Origin: Symbiodinium natans
Lineage: Eukaryota; Sar; Dinophyceae; Suessiales; Symbiodiniaceae
DNA: 64,000 nt
Direction of reading: 5' to 3'
Assembly: GCA_905221605.1 (NCBI GenBank)
Contig: CAJNDS010001114.1
Coordinates: 62,001-126,000, forward strand
Part shown: piece after piece, positions 22,432 to 32,794 of the stretch
Layout of the letters: each line of letters begins with the position of its first letter
How positions within the stretch are numbered: position 1 is the stretch's first letter
Translations under genes and position numbers: made by a program
Notes under the pieces: generated by a model
What the model was told of the DNA's origin: nothing
Database searches by the model: none
What the model saw: only the letters and a program-made list of their open reading frames with translations

Positions 22432-23480
22432 GGATCAATGGAAAATCCAGAGCCAAGCTGAAGAGCAGACTTGAAAAGCCTTCGTTTCCGTGGGCTGGGG
22501 GCACTTTCAGGATCCTCAGAGATTCCCCGAAGCTTTGCAAGAGTGCTTCAGGGCACACAGCCCAACTGTGGAGCCTCTAGCAGCCCTAGGACAGCTGGCG
22601 ATGTACGCGTTCCACCTTTCGGTGGGCATCCCACTTTTTCATGCCAATGCACTCTCTAGCCCGCAGCATCCCGCCAAACACCAAGCCCAAAGTCCAAAAG
22701 CCAACCAAACGGCCACAGAAAAGTCAAGAATGCTCTCAAGTGTCCCCCAAAAATATCAACGAGACACGCGCTCGCTCCCCCCCCGCATCTGCAAAAAACC
22801 GAGCACTTGGACCCTGGGCTTCGGGCATCCGCCTCGGCGCGGGTGCGGTGCAGGGTTGCGAGCAGTTGAAGTGCCTGGGGCCACTCCTTCGCCTCGGCTG
22901 AGTGATTCTGATGATGATGATGATGATTATTATCAGTTATTTGTTCATTTATCCTTTTGTTTTTAATTTTCTATATGCGATTCTTCGGTGATTTTGCTCG
23001 TTCGGAGCTTTGGGAGCTTGTGGAGTTCAGGGGCTCTACGCATGGCCTCAGCTTTCTTTGGATTCCAGGGCCCCCAGGTCTTTGTCTTTCAGCGCCCAGC
23101 AAAAGGAGGGCGATCAATTGTGGACATGATGCACGAATCTGCTCTCAGGTCCAGGAGGTAGAATCGACATCCCAGGGGTCAGAGCTGTTCGGTGTCAGTC
23201 TGGGCTTCCAGACGGCCGTGTGCGGGCGAAATGAGGGATGGTCAGAGCAATACATGTTGCAAGTGTTGAACACTCTGTTCCTGGTCTTCCGAAAGAGACG
23301 CGCCTCTCATTGAAGTCAAGACACACAGGCGCTTACCGCAGCATTGAAGCTCACGACTTCTGTTGCGGCCCGCTCCCTGAACAGACTGGAGGGGTTCAGT
23401 TCCCCTTTCCCCTCAAGCATTGTCCCAAAATATGAGGCTGGAGATGCTGCCGACGCCTAGCACTGATCCCGAATGCAGTG
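22432..23480. other. Gene-free stretch
   Basis: No supportable gene. A plus-strand frame 22490-22966 is open but unrecognised. It holds (GAT)n at 22908-22933 followed by an AT-rich patch to 22985. Confidence 0.4.
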
Positions 23481-23580
23481 GTCGGAATAGATACTACTTG
23501 AAATAGTATTCCCTTGCCCGTGGTATTTATACCATAATAACCACGAAAAACCCGATTCTAATCATTAAGGTCCCTATATT
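23481..23580. mobile_element. MITE-like element, family D, reverse orientation
   Basis: Starts GTCGGAATAG and ends AAGGTCCCTATATT. In reverse it aligns through its length with 55388-55492: TTAATGATTAGAA, GGTTTTTCGTGGTTA, AAGGGAATACTATT. It lies 46 bases from the PPR segment 23627-23695. Confidence 0.75.
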
Positions 23581-23626
23581 AAACCTTCGCCTTTTCAAGC
23601 CTTCCCCTTCCCCAAAACCCCCACCT

Positions 23627-23695
23627 GGGCAAGGCTGCGAGGAGCTCCACAGCCAATGGCCACCGCGCCGCCTTCTCCAGCGCGCTGAGGACCTT
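23627..23695 (-). CDS. PPR segment with clear splice signals
   Basis: The minus strand reads VLSALEKAARWPLAVELL followed by AALPR. The first-helix end (SALEKAARW) and second helix (PLAVELLAAL) are both present. CTCAAG precedes the first codon and GTGGGG follows CCCAG, giving a well-formed acceptor and donor and a 69-nt exon. One of the most convincing exons in the window. Confidence 0.9.
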
Positions 23696-24032
23696 GAGAA
23701 AAAAAGAGGGCGCTGGACAGCAGGATGTGAGGGTTTGAGCTCAGGACTTGAATCCCCCTGAGGTTGAGGCCTTCGGAGGTTTTTCGGATTCAAGATACTT
23801 CAAGCTGTCGTTTCGTGGCAAGTCCGGGATTCGTCGGCTAACTTTAGTGCTTGGTCGCCTCTGCTTCGAGCTCGGAGGGCCTCCTGGCCCGTCTCTGTGT
23901 TTATTGAAGTGCGGCTTTCAACTGCCAGGCACTGACAAGAGAAATTGATGTGCTAGACTGCTAGACATACTGAAGATGCAGTATGCACCGGTGATCCAGA
24001 ATATTCCTTTCACGTGCGCAGCGACACATGCC

Positions 24033-24475
24033 TCAGTTATGTGAAGATTCTACGTAGCACCAGCCAGCTGTTCTGGAGCTAAGCGGTGCATGCTGCTGAC
24101 CTTGTGCTTGCAAACACTGACCTGGCAGTTCTTCTGCTGCAACTTCTGCACGCATGGTGCCGGCAGCTCGGTGGGGGCCCTTTTGCGTGGACAGTCTGGC
24201 CTGGCTGTTTTGCGGATGTATTTCTGGTTGAGAACAGTCCGTCGTGATACAACCATCATCCAAACAACTGGTTGCCCATCTCAGCCATGGAAAAGCATGC
24301 GCTGCGTTTTCAGGGCCCATCGCGAGCTGGGCCAGAGCGGAACTCCTGCTTTCTTTTTGGGCTTGAAGTTGGATCGGTCAATGTTCTGCTGAACCTGGAG
24401 GCACAATGTGCGTGGTGCCTACCCAAGAAATGCCATGCGGCACTTCAGTGCGGCAATCATGCCTCACACTGATGC
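24033..24475. other. Open region on both strands, unrecognised
   Basis: A minus-strand frame (24320-24033) includes TSCLDDGCITTDCSQ and a plus-strand frame runs 24090-24392. Neither matches a family I know. No gene is claimed. Confidence 0.3.
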
Positions 24476-24845
24476 TTAAGTGAAGGCGTCGGCTTCGCTG
24501 ATGTTGCGCAGTGTGGCCTTCGGCATCAAAAACTTTCTACCCCCCCGTGTGCAATATCCAGCCGTGTCAGGACCGCAGCAAACTTCCCCGCGTGCTTCTG
24601 GCCATTGTGCAGCGGTCTTGGGCGAGTTGGCGTTTCGTAGCCGTACTTTTGACAAATCCATTTCTGTGTTGGTGGAGACGACTGGTGTTCCCTCAAACTT
24701 TCCTACCTGGCACTTTTTTAATTCACACAGCTCGCTACCCCCTTCGTCTGGACAGGCGGCTGTGCTGCAGGACATGGTGGTGGCTTGCAGCGTAGTTGGC
24801 GGGCTAGGTCCTTGGAATTATCCGCACTGGCTGAGGCAGAACTGA
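24476..24845 (-). CDS. Possible coding region, strand uncertain
   Basis: A minus-strand frame of 99 codons (24775-24476) includes GSELCELKKCQVGKFEG, EMDLSKVRLRNANS and GRKFLMPKATLRNISEADA, with balanced charge and Cys spacing that look protein-like. The plus strand is open for 121 codons over the same bases (24480-24845). I cannot identify either. No splice sites were chosen. Confidence 0.3.
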
Positions 24846-24921
24846 GGATGTTCTGGTTTCATGAAAGCCTCTCATGATAGGCCTCGCACACATGCCACAT
24901 ACCAGCCATGGAACATCTAAT

Positions 24922-25023
24922 CTAGGGGTCGGAATAATTTCGAATACTATCCCCTTGTGGTCTCTTTTTAATTAACTGTAGTAACCCCGAAAACCGTTTT
25001 CTAATTATTCAGGCCCCTTTACT
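24922..25023. mobile_element. MITE-like element, family D, reverse orientation
   Basis: Begins TAGGGGTCGGAATAATTTCG and ends TTCAGGCCCCTTTA. The core CCGAAAACCGTTTTCTAATTATT is the reverse-strand counterpart of the family core. Ends are related to TATAGGGG/CCCCTATA. Confidence 0.75.
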
Positions 25024-25609
25024 AGCTCAGTGTGTAAATGCCACCAGAAACGGAGCTGCAGCGCGTGCTGCCAGCGAACAGTGGAAGCGGAGGCCCCGGT
25101 TACGCTGCTCCTCCGTTCCGAATGCAGAATGCACCACAAAAGGGTGAGAAAGGGGGAGAAATCATTTTTCACTCACTCGCATTAGGTTCCCATGCGTCTA
25201 AAGACAGACCCTTCTGACTGAAGTCCACGTGCCCCCCCGCTCTTTCCAGTTGAGGCTCCAGGAAATCTCATCCGGGCGGAGGCTGACCTTCTTTGGGGCA
25301 GGAAGGACCACAAACTCATCAACTGCCCTCCACTTGCTTGCATCCCACACTCTGGCATGTTCCGGCAGAGAGTTTTCGTGGCGCCTGGTGGGCATCGGCC
25401 AGCACCAACATGGCCAGGTCCCACTTCTCCGTAGCTTTGCCTTGGCTTGCCGGGATTGCGCTTCGGGTTTTCCGGACCTTGGCTTTGGTTTTGGGTTTTC
25501 TGGGTAGGGCTTTCGTGGGGAATCTTAGAACACAGCTTTCCGCCATTTTCCATCCTCTTCTACCTTGTTTCATCCTTGTATCACCGATTCCACGCAAAGT
25601 CCGGACAGG

Positions 25610-25691
25610 CGACACACGCCGAGCGCGGCATTCAGGGACGGGACGTCGCCGCGGAGCACGGCCAGGGCCCCTTGCCAGCACGAGCTCCTGG
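25610..25691 (-). CDS. PPR segment, second helix into next first helix
   Basis: The minus strand reads CWQGALAVLRGDVPSLNAAL followed by GVCR. CWQGALAVL is a second helix and DVPSLNAALGVC the beginning of the next repeat, with Asn at position 5, so the segment spans a repeat junction. The turn (RGD) is shorter than usual, suggesting a deletion of about ten residues. Confidence 0.7.
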
Positions 25692-25699
25692 AGGACAAT

Positions 25700-25798
25700 G
25701 GGGGTTTCCGAAAATAGGGGCACCCTTTTTGGGGTTTTTTAAAATAAGGATTATAGTATTTGGGAGTATACTGGGGCCCCTATTTCGGGAAATGCCCA
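25700..25798. mobile_element. MITE-like element, family F, copy 1
   Basis: The left end GGGTTTCCGAAAATAGGGGC is the inverted match of the right end GGGGCCCCTATTTCGGGAAA. The core is AT-rich (AAAATAAGGATTATAG). The same ends occur at 43031-43137 and, one-sided, at 27429. It lies 9 bases from the PPR segment 25610-25691. Confidence 0.8.
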
Positions 25799-25799
25799 C

Positions 25800-26941
25800 A
25801 TGGGGGCAAATCCGGGAGAAGTTCTTTGTACTGCCAGGGCAGCGCGAGCTTGACGTTGAGACAGGGAGTTTGGGGGGGTGTAGACATGTGTGCCGGCTTG
25901 CGACACGTACCTGAAATCTTCTGGGTTAGGAATCAGGTTCTTAGCAGGGCGAATGCGGCATCTGCAAGGCCGCACCCCCAAGTTGCTCCGACGTTTGCTC
26001 TCCATGCGGACTATGCTCTACAAGTCATTCTCTGGCTTTTGTGCCCCTGGGCTTTACTTCGCCTGCACCTTTGAATCTGAGAACCCTCTCACATCGTCCT
26101 TTCATAGACACCGATCGCCGCGCATCCGGAAACCTCCCAGGAAAAGCGCGCAGCAACCCCGCAACGTGGGCCTGGAAGAGGGCCTTGTGCGTGTCTGCCC
26201 GAAACAACGACGTTTAGGCCGAAGGATGTGGCTCTGGGACAACGCAGCGAATAGCAGAGCCTCAATGTCGGGGAAGGACGGGTGCTTAAGAACCCTGGCT
26301 CATCTGGCTTCATGCGCTCAGAAGGCTTGAAGCCACTTTGGGAGCCAGAACTGAGCTAGTTGTACTACGTGCGTTGGGAGGGACAAGTTGGGAAGATCTG
26401 CATTCCAATTCAGAGCTTTGAACGTTTTTTCCGCCGAATTAACCTCACGTTTAACCCCTAGTAAGACGAGAGCCAAACTGTGAACCCAAACACCCCAAAT
26501 CCGACAAAACTTTCGGAATAAGAATGATAACCTCCTCAAGCAGGCAGCCTCGTTCTGCCAGGCTTCGAGAAGGGCCTTGCATCAGGGCGGGGCATGAATT
26601 GGGATGGATGGAAAGGGGAGCGGGCAGGGGAGAGGTGAGGGGAAAGAGGGGAAAGGGAGAGAAGGAGAGAGGCGGAGAGGAGAAGGTCTCTTTTCATAAC
26701 TCTACAAAACAAAACCTGCCAGTCGTGATCGTTGAAGTACCCTGCTCCACAGCTCTTGGGTTCTGTGGCTTGCCTGCGCCCGGGGCCAAGCTCCCACCGT
26801 CGCCGTGCTCCTGAGCTTCCGGGATGTCACGAGAGCTGTAAAGAGATGACTTCGAACCCTACAAGTGTCTGTCCCTTGCTGAAAGAGTCTAAGTGACGCA
26901 CACCTAAAGCCCTATACATGGTTCCGTGTCCCGTGTCGGTA
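25800..26941. other. Gene-poor stretch
   Basis: A plus-strand frame at 25890-26330 (146 codons) lacks recognisable motifs. It holds a GGGGAGAGG-type polypurine tract at 26610-26690. No gene is claimed. Confidence 0.4.
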
Positions 26942-27023
26942 CCCCCCCCCCCCCCCCCCATGGCATCCCCCCCCCCCCCACCCCCCCCCCACCCCCGCCC
27001 CACCCCCCGCCCCACCCCCCCCC
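26942..27023. repeat. Interrupted poly-C tract
   Basis: C18, ATGGCAT, then C runs broken by single A or G, running straight into the longest telomere-like array. The matching far side (27361-27410) is a G-rich run, so the array is bracketed by C-rich and G-rich sequence. Confidence 0.95.
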
Positions 27024-27324
27024 CTAAACCCTAAACCCTAAACCCTAAACCCTAAACCCTAAACCCTAAACCCTAAACCCCTAAACCCTAAACCCTCAAC
27101 CCAAACCCCAACGGGGGCCCAAACCGCAGGGGGCGGGGACCCTAAACCCTAAACCCTAAACCCTAAACCCTAAACCCTAAACCCTAAACCCTAAACCCTA
27201 AACCCTAAACCCTAGTCCTAAACCCTAAACCCTAAACCCTAAGCCCTAAGCCCTAAACCCTAAACCCTAAACCCTAAACCCTAAACCCTAAACCCTAAAC
27301 CCCAAACCCTAAACCCTAACCCTC
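27024..27324 (-). repeat. Longest telomere-like array
   Basis: About 38 CCCTAAA units in two blocks (27024-27110 and 27140-27324), separated by a GC-rich island of about 30 bases (GGGGGCCC ... GGGGGCGGGG). Both blocks end with the same degenerate tail, CCCTCAACCCAAACCCCAAC (ending near 27111 and 27340), which indicates a segmental duplication within the array. No exon touches it; the nearest PPR segment is at 27555. Confidence 0.97.
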
Positions 27325-27428
27325 AACCCAAACCCCAACCACACCACCCCACAGGGGGGCCATGGGGGGGGGGGGTACCATGGGGTGGGGGCGGGGGTGG
27401 GGGGGGGGCAGCGACGCTGCACCATACA

Positions 27429-27530
27429 TGGGGGTTTACCAAAATAGGGGACCCCTAGGATACATCCCCAAATAACTAGTAGGATCCCCCTAAAAAATGA
27501 GGACCCCAATAAAATACCCCCAATATCGTA
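27429..27530. mobile_element. MITE-like element, family F, one-ended copy
   Basis: The left end TGGGGGTTTACCAAAATAGG, then GGACCCC, matches the family F terminus. The right side has AAAATACCCCCAATA but no clean inverted partner. It ends just before the PPR segment at 27555. Confidence 0.5.
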
Positions 27531-27554
27531 AACCCTATAACTCCATCTCACCAC

Positions 27555-27620
27555 CCTTGCGCCGGGCCACAGCGCCGCGCTCAAGGCGATGGCATCAGTT
27601 TGCAGGTCCTGGTGCAGAGT
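27555..27620 (-). CDS. PPR segment, first-helix type
   Basis: The minus strand reads LHQDLQTDAIALSAALWPGA. DLQTDAIALSAAL matches the end of one repeat (L-x-x-D) and the next first helix, with Tyr replaced by Leu and Ser at position 5. GTGGTG follows GCAAGG (donor-like). Confidence 0.72.
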
Positions 27621-27624
27621 GGTT

Positions 27625-28445
27625 TCTGCTTGGGGCCGACGGGCACTTCTGAGCGAGGCCATGTGAGGGTGTAGTGTAGTTTTGGACACCCCATATATGG
27701 GGGTTCACTTGAAGGGGACCTTGTTGGGAAATGATTCAGGTTTCATTGTGTTTCTGCTGGAACTATAGTGCAACTTTGGGAACAGGTATCTTGATCAAGC
27801 ACCATATTGTCAGTACCTGCCCTGCCGTGGTATCCGCCGCCGCCGCGGCCCACCCCAACCCCCCCCCCCCCTCCCAAACCATGAACCCTCATGCAAACCC
27901 TACACCCTGTGCCCTAAACCTGAAAACCCTTCAGACCCTTAAACTCTAAAACCCCAAGCCCTAAGCACAGCCTTTCTAACAGATACTACCTTTTCCATCC
28001 AAGTCCCGAGGCTTTTAGCTCTTTAAACACGGCTTCGAAATCCTGCAAATCGAAGACAGGGACGGTATCCCCCCCATCTACAAACACATCTCAATGTGGA
28101 CCGGGTTCCAGATCACTGAGGTGACGGAGTAGGCGCAAGGACTGGGGCCAACCTTTGTTTCTTCGAAGGCGAAGAGGTTCGGAGAGAGGGATTGCACCGC
28201 CATCCATCAATTTGTGAGCAGTGCTGCAGGCGGAATATGACTCCTGACCGAGTTAGAATTGCTAGGCTTACCTCGGGAATCGTGTTTTGAGAGGTTTCAA
28301 CGGGTGACCCAAATTGCAGCAATGGCCACGACTATGATGTAGACCCCCTAACAGTAGCAATAAGGTACCACTGATCCCCCCCCGCCCCCTGTGTAGATGC
28401 TGATGGGGAGATAGAGTCGCCACCAGCTCGCAAAAAACAGCAAAG
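27625..28445. other. Gene-free stretch
   Basis: No supportable gene. It holds a C run (27860-27871), a cluster of degenerate telomere-like words (CCCTACACCC, CCCTAAACC, CCCTAAGC; 27888-27970) and nothing else I recognise. Confidence 0.45.
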
Positions 28446-28449
28446 GAGC

Positions 28450-28530
28450 ATGCGGAGGCTTTGCATGCACTGATGCAAGCGCTGCATGTAGCCAAGTTTG
28501 GCGTTAGCGAAGCCTCCCACGGCAGAGCGA
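28450..28530 (-). CDS. PPR segment, first-helix type
   Basis: The minus strand reads ALPWEASLTPNLATCSAC followed by ISACKASAC. LTPNLATCSACISACKA is a full repeat junction plus first helix; Tyr is replaced by Cys and position 5 is Ser. The frame is open upstream through RTIALPWE. Good match, unusually Cys-rich. Confidence 0.82.
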
Positions 28531-29460
28531 TTGTCGGGATGCATCATGGGTGCGCTTCCCTGCAAGAGCTTCCATGCAAAACGTGCCAAACCCGACCCTC
28601 TACCCCCTTTGGACCCCTCTTATACCCCCCAAATACCCCTCCTGCACGGTGTTCTTTGCTGAGTTTTGGTCCCTTCTTACTCCACTTGTACTCCGGTGTT
28701 CCACATAATCTTTCCGACACTGCTTTTTTGTAATACAAGCATTGTGGGATCGGAGCTCTGGGGCTTCGAAAGTACAGCAAATATCGTGGGATCAAAGCAT
28801 CGGAAATATCGTGGGATCGGGACATGTACACATCACACAGGCATACTGACAAACATGTGCTTCATGCCCTTCAACAGAATTGGCCCTGGTCTCTTCTGCG
28901 TGCAAACCATCCTTGTAATGGCACGGTCCAGCATGGTCCAGCCACAAGTTGATGCGCATTTTCGCTGCAGCGTCTCCCTAGGATACGTTGCCACCTCGAT
29001 GGAGCTATGCACCTGCTTCTCAGATGCGCGCCGCCGTTTCTCCTGCTGTGTTTCCTCCCCAGCTGTGCTCGGCAGGGGGCTTCTTGGAGCGACGTAGGCT
29101 GATGAAGTGCTATGAACTCCTTTTTACCTCCTGCACGAACTGCGGAAAGCCCTGCCCCTTAGAACCGATAGTGTGCTTACTAGGTTCAGGGCTTTGAGAG
29201 GGTATGCAAAAGGGTCTTCGAATTGTGCATGTGTTCTCTCCGCCTCCTCTATCTCAGCCACCAGTTGCACCGCGCTCTGCCACCTGGGGACGCATGCAAT
29301 TCCAGTGTGCAAAGCAAAACCCTTTTGATAGAACTGGAGGCCAGAAAGTTGGCTTTGGTACTTCTCTCACGCGCGTGCCCAAACTGTCTCACTAGGCTTT
29401 ACGCCTGCCAGGCTTATCTATTCTCTGCAGATGTTTGCCTGAATCTTTGCCGAGCTACTG
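28531..29460. other. Gene-free stretch
   Basis: No supportable gene. A plus-strand frame (28666-29097) has no motif. A short word, ATCGTGGGATC(A/G), repeats twice around 28783-28820. Confidence 0.4.
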
Positions 29461-29467
29461 ACCGCTG

Positions 29468-29528
29468 ACCCCCAACGCAGCCATTGCTGCACCAAATGCC
29501 ACGATGTTGGCCTGAATGAGGCTTCTGT
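29468..29528 (-). CDS. PPR segment, first-helix type
   Basis: The minus strand reads SLIQANIVAFGAAMAALGVS. LIQANIVAFGAAMAAL matches the repeat end and first helix with Gly at position 5. CTGACAG lies before AAGCCTC (acceptor-like). Confidence 0.8.
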
Positions 29529-29859
29529 CAGACAGTACCCTGAAGGTTGTGGGTCCTTGTTCGATCTAAACGGTGAAGGCAACCTCCTGGCTCTTATGTC
29601 TCACTGCTGCAATCTCGCGTGCTCTCAAGCAATGCGGCAGAGCTACCTCCAACGCTGCGCTCTGCATCTGCGTGAAGAGGACCAGTGCTTGCTGCCATCC
29701 TCGGACTGCAACCCATGCATGCCACCCGAGGCACAACAGAGTCGAAGTGAGTGTTTAACTCACCATTTCTGCCGTCGGTTGCATACAGAGGAGGTCGAGC
29801 ATTCTAGCAGCACAGATGACTATGTAGCCTCTGGACGGCACTTTTCCGCTGCACGAGTG

Positions 29860-29995
29860 GATCCTGAAGCACCTGCCGCAGCTGCGCATTGACTGCAGCA
29901 TGGTAACGTTCGTGGCCACATTGAAGCCAAGACTCGATGTGCCTTGCATGCGCTCATCACAGTGCTATACGTCACCACGGTAGCGGCGAGCCGCA
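29860..29995 (-). CDS. Two overlapping PPR first helices in different frames
   Basis: From about 29995 the minus strand reads LAATVVTYSTVMSACKAHRV, an excellent first helix with Ser at position 5. About 20 bases later, in another frame, it reads NVATNVTMLQSMRSCGRCF, a decayed first helix. Either one is an exon and the other a fossil, or a frameshifting indel lies within a tandem pair. Confidence 0.8.
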
Positions 29996-30164
29996 CCAGA
30001 GGAAGCCTCTCGAAGAGCCCGAGCGCCTGATGCGACTGCTAAAAAAGGCCGGTGTGTGAAGACACGAGTGCGCAACGTGTGCTGGCGGAAAGATTTATGG
30101 TTGGCATGGCTTGTTGCCGATTTGCGACAACAGGATGTGCGGGCTGCTGGCGGGTTACTTCCAT

Positions 30165-30258
30165 GCACGAACCCTGAAAGCTGCCCGGTGCCTGTTGCCA
30201 CTGCTCGCAGCTGGCGCAGGCACTGATGGTGGAGTTGTAAGTAATGACCTCTTCAGCT
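30165..30258 (-). CDS. PPR segment, both helices
   Basis: The minus strand reads EEVITYNSTISACASCEQWQ followed by QAPGSF. VITYNSTISACASCEQWQQA has the first helix (Asn at position 5), the CEQW turn and the start of the second helix. GAAG precedes AGGTC (acceptor-like). Strong match. Confidence 0.9.
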
Positions 30259-30560
30259 TGGAGGTGGCAAGCGCACCTTCTAAAGTTCTAGACCAGACTT
30301 AGCTGAAGGCCGAAGCCCGCATTGTTAAAGGATGACTCCTTCGATTCGAAGCTTACATTTGAAGCGCTTCGAGGGTTCCCGCAGGGTGGGGAGCCTGCAC
30401 CCTGATCACATGAGCAACCTTTTCGCACGCATAGTAGAAGATCGCTGCTGTGTCCCATACTACCTGCTTTGATTTAGTAAAACTCCCGAAATTCGAGGTG
30501 ATGCTGAGAAAGACCCAACTCTCCGTACAGCAGAACTTAATCGAAATAACTTTCTGACCA

Positions 30561-30632
30561 AGGGCATTGGCTTCCAGCCGATTGCCGAGCAGTTCCCGCA
30601 AGAGCTCCAAGGCGAGTGTCCAATGCTCCTTG
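30561..30632 (-). CDS. PPR segment, second-helix type, with splice signals
   Basis: The minus strand reads EHWTLALELLRELLGNRLEA followed by NAL. WTLALELLRELLGNRLEAN is a nearly perfect second helix and turn. CAAG precedes the GAGCAT start and GTCAGA follows CTTG, giving a 72-nt exon with acceptor and donor. Confidence 0.93.
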
Positions 30633-30835
30633 ACACTCAGGCTGCTTAAAAACCCTAGAGCGACTAGTATGTACATGCAATAATTGAATGGAATCCCGTG
30701 AAAACGGAGCGGCATCATCGAGTGCTGAGTCGAATACCACTCATTTCTTTTGTAAAGAACGGCCTAGACTGCATGTCTCATTCGGCACGCAGGCTCGCAG
30801 CGAAAGGTTTGCGCCGGCTCCAAACCTCTCTTGGG

Positions 30836-30965
30836 GTAGTTACACGTTCCCTTAACATGGGCCCTTAAAAGGGCACCCTCTTATGTACCCTACACAAGCC
30901 AAGGGCCCATACTTCAGAACCCTTTAAAGGAGGCAAGGGACCATATTGAGGGCCCACATAACTAC
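30836..30965. mobile_element. MITE-like element, family K
   Basis: Ends GTAGTTA ... TAACTAC, with subterminal GGGCCC words mirrored inside (ATGGGCCCTTAAAAGGG and GAGGGCCCACATAA). About 130 bases. A related fragment (ATGGGCCCTTAATTTG) is at 39645-39660 beside another telomere-like tract. Confidence 0.7.
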
Positions 30966-31050
30966 CCTTTTGAGACCCTTCTAACCTCTAGCAAGGCAGC
31001 ACAACAGCGAATATAAGTGGATTGGGGTGAACATCTTGGGGGGAGGCGAT

Positions 31051-31096
31051 GCCTAAACCCTAAACCCTAAACCCTAAACCCTAAACCCTCAACCCT
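31051..31096 (-). repeat. Telomere-like CCCTAAA tract
   Basis: Five perfect units and two variants, 50 bases from the PPR segment at 31146-31220, on its downstream side in transcript sense. Confidence 0.95.
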
Positions 31097-31145
31097 GAAG
31101 CCTAAGGGAGGGTACTACACGACCCTACTCCCCCGGAAGACTCTG

Positions 31146-31220
31146 ATCCTCGCAGGTGCTGATGGCGGTGCTGTAGGTGACGACGTTGGCTTGCAGGGCG
31201 CGACTCGGGAGTTCTCCTGC
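31146..31220 (-). CDS. PPR segment, first-helix type
   Basis: The minus strand reads ELPSRALQANVVTYSTAI followed by STCED. LPSRALQAN is a repeat end and VVTYSTAISTCE a first helix with Ser at position 5. GCAG lies before GAGAACTC (acceptor-like). Strong match. Confidence 0.93.
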
Positions 31221-32710
31221 TGCTCAGAGGACCGAAGCAAGTTTTGGACTTGGGAGTCGCAGGCTAAGGGCTTGGGGGGTTTGCGAGTCTGAGGGTTTTC
31301 AAGGCCACTTTAAAGTGTGGACCTTGGGGGTGTGGTTGCAGGGCTTTGAGCTTTTTATGGCATGGCTTGCCTCGTTTAACCCCCCGGTACAAAGTCACCA
31401 ACTCTTTGTCAAGAACTGTCGGCGACACGAGGCATTAAGGCTCAAAGCCACTGCCGAGCCTGCTGCATCAAAACCCCAGAGGCCAGAACTCGCAGGCAGG
31501 AGCTAGTCCACACGGCTGTCCCGTTCCGCAGTGCCAGGAAACCAAGCAACAATGTAACAACCAACCCAAGGTTTAGGCATTTCTTCACTGCGCTGTGGAA
31601 CGCGCTGACCCGTGTGCAAAGAATTCCAATTTTGCCTTCGCGGACAAGACTCCGCGTGGATTTTCGTGCTTGAAAATTCCCCCTGTCGCTGCTTGGAGTG
31701 ACGCAGATTTTACCGCCAAATGCCTTCAGAAACATACCGGAGAACAGTGAGCTTGCCGCAACTTCACTGGGCGGCACTGCTTCGAAGTAAGGTAAGAAAA
31801 GAAGGAGTTTGATCGTTTGATCCGCCGACTCGAAGGCTCTAGACGATGGTTCTAGATCCCAGCCGGTCCTTCAAAATGTCTGGTAGATCGGAAAGCGATC
31901 AAACCTTAGGGTTTAGCGTTGCGGGTCAATTTGCCGCCAATTCGCTTCAGTCGCTTCAGAACTGCCTGACTAGCGATGCCCTTGGCCCGGATCTCACGCT
32001 TCGACGCATGTGGAGAGGGTCCGCGCAGGGACCCCAGGAAGGGCGGCTGGCTCTCTCAGGACATCTCAGGACATGCATCGCTCTTGCCTTGGAATCCTGG
32101 AGCCCGCTGGGCCCTTTCGAGAGTGTTCTACTGTTGTTGAAGGTTGCAGTAGCCGTCCAAGCCGTCCAAGACAGCCTGGCGATGTTGAGCCTAAGACGAA
32201 CTCGACGAAAGCATGGCAGCCCTACCACCAGCATCTCGGGCGCAGCATGGCGTGCTTTCGGCTTGAAGCTTGAGGGGCTTCAGTTTCAGGCCTTTGGGGC
32301 CTGGTTTCCTCCATGACGATCCTCTGCTCCATGAGCCGAGTCGGAAAGCAAAGGATGTAAGGATGCAGGAGCGCGGGCGACTGAGACCCTAGGACATTGA
32401 CTTGAGGACTTGGAGTCGTGATCTATTGGGCCTAATTCGGGCAGCTCTAAACTCGAAGCAAGCAGGTGAATGCCCGAAACCGACATTTTTGCCTCCAACC
32501 CTCCCCGCAACGCTTCGTCGCCGCGCCTAGCAAGTGTAGCCCTTGCTGCCACATCTTGCCTCATGTGGCCATTTTCAGATCAAGTGCAGACTCAAGAGCA
32601 CGTGCATACACAGCTCGGGCTCAGAAACTCTTGTGTGTAAGGCAGGAGGTGGTTTCTAGGTGTCAGAGTTTAGGGGAACCAGCAAAGCCTAGACATGCTG
32701 GTCTGCGTCG
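31221..32710. other. Gap between PPR segments
   Basis: No PPR signature in about 1.5 kb. A plus-strand frame 31846-32316 contains a leucine-rich stretch (ESVLLLLKVAVAVQAV) and the minus strand is also open. I recognise neither and claim no gene. Confidence 0.35.
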
Positions 32711-32714
32711 ACTC

Positions 32715-32790
32715 GTGCCGAGTGTCTCTTCGCCACGGCACCCAGGGCTGCGCCGAAGGTGATGATGTTCGTTTGCCTCGTCGTCGTTCT
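32715..32790 (-). CDS. PPR segment, first-helix type
   Basis: The minus strand reads RQTNIITFGAALGAVAKRH. TNIITFGAALGAVAK is a first helix with Phe for Tyr and Gly at position 5, nearly the same variant as at 49452-49543 (NIITFGAALSACDR), so the two may be recent duplicates. Confidence 0.88.
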
Positions 32791-32794
32791 GGTC

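Noticed and set aside
22490-22660. Plus-strand frame RFPEALQECFRAHSP as a gene
   Set aside because: Short, no family, overlaps frames in other phases; composition alone is not enough.
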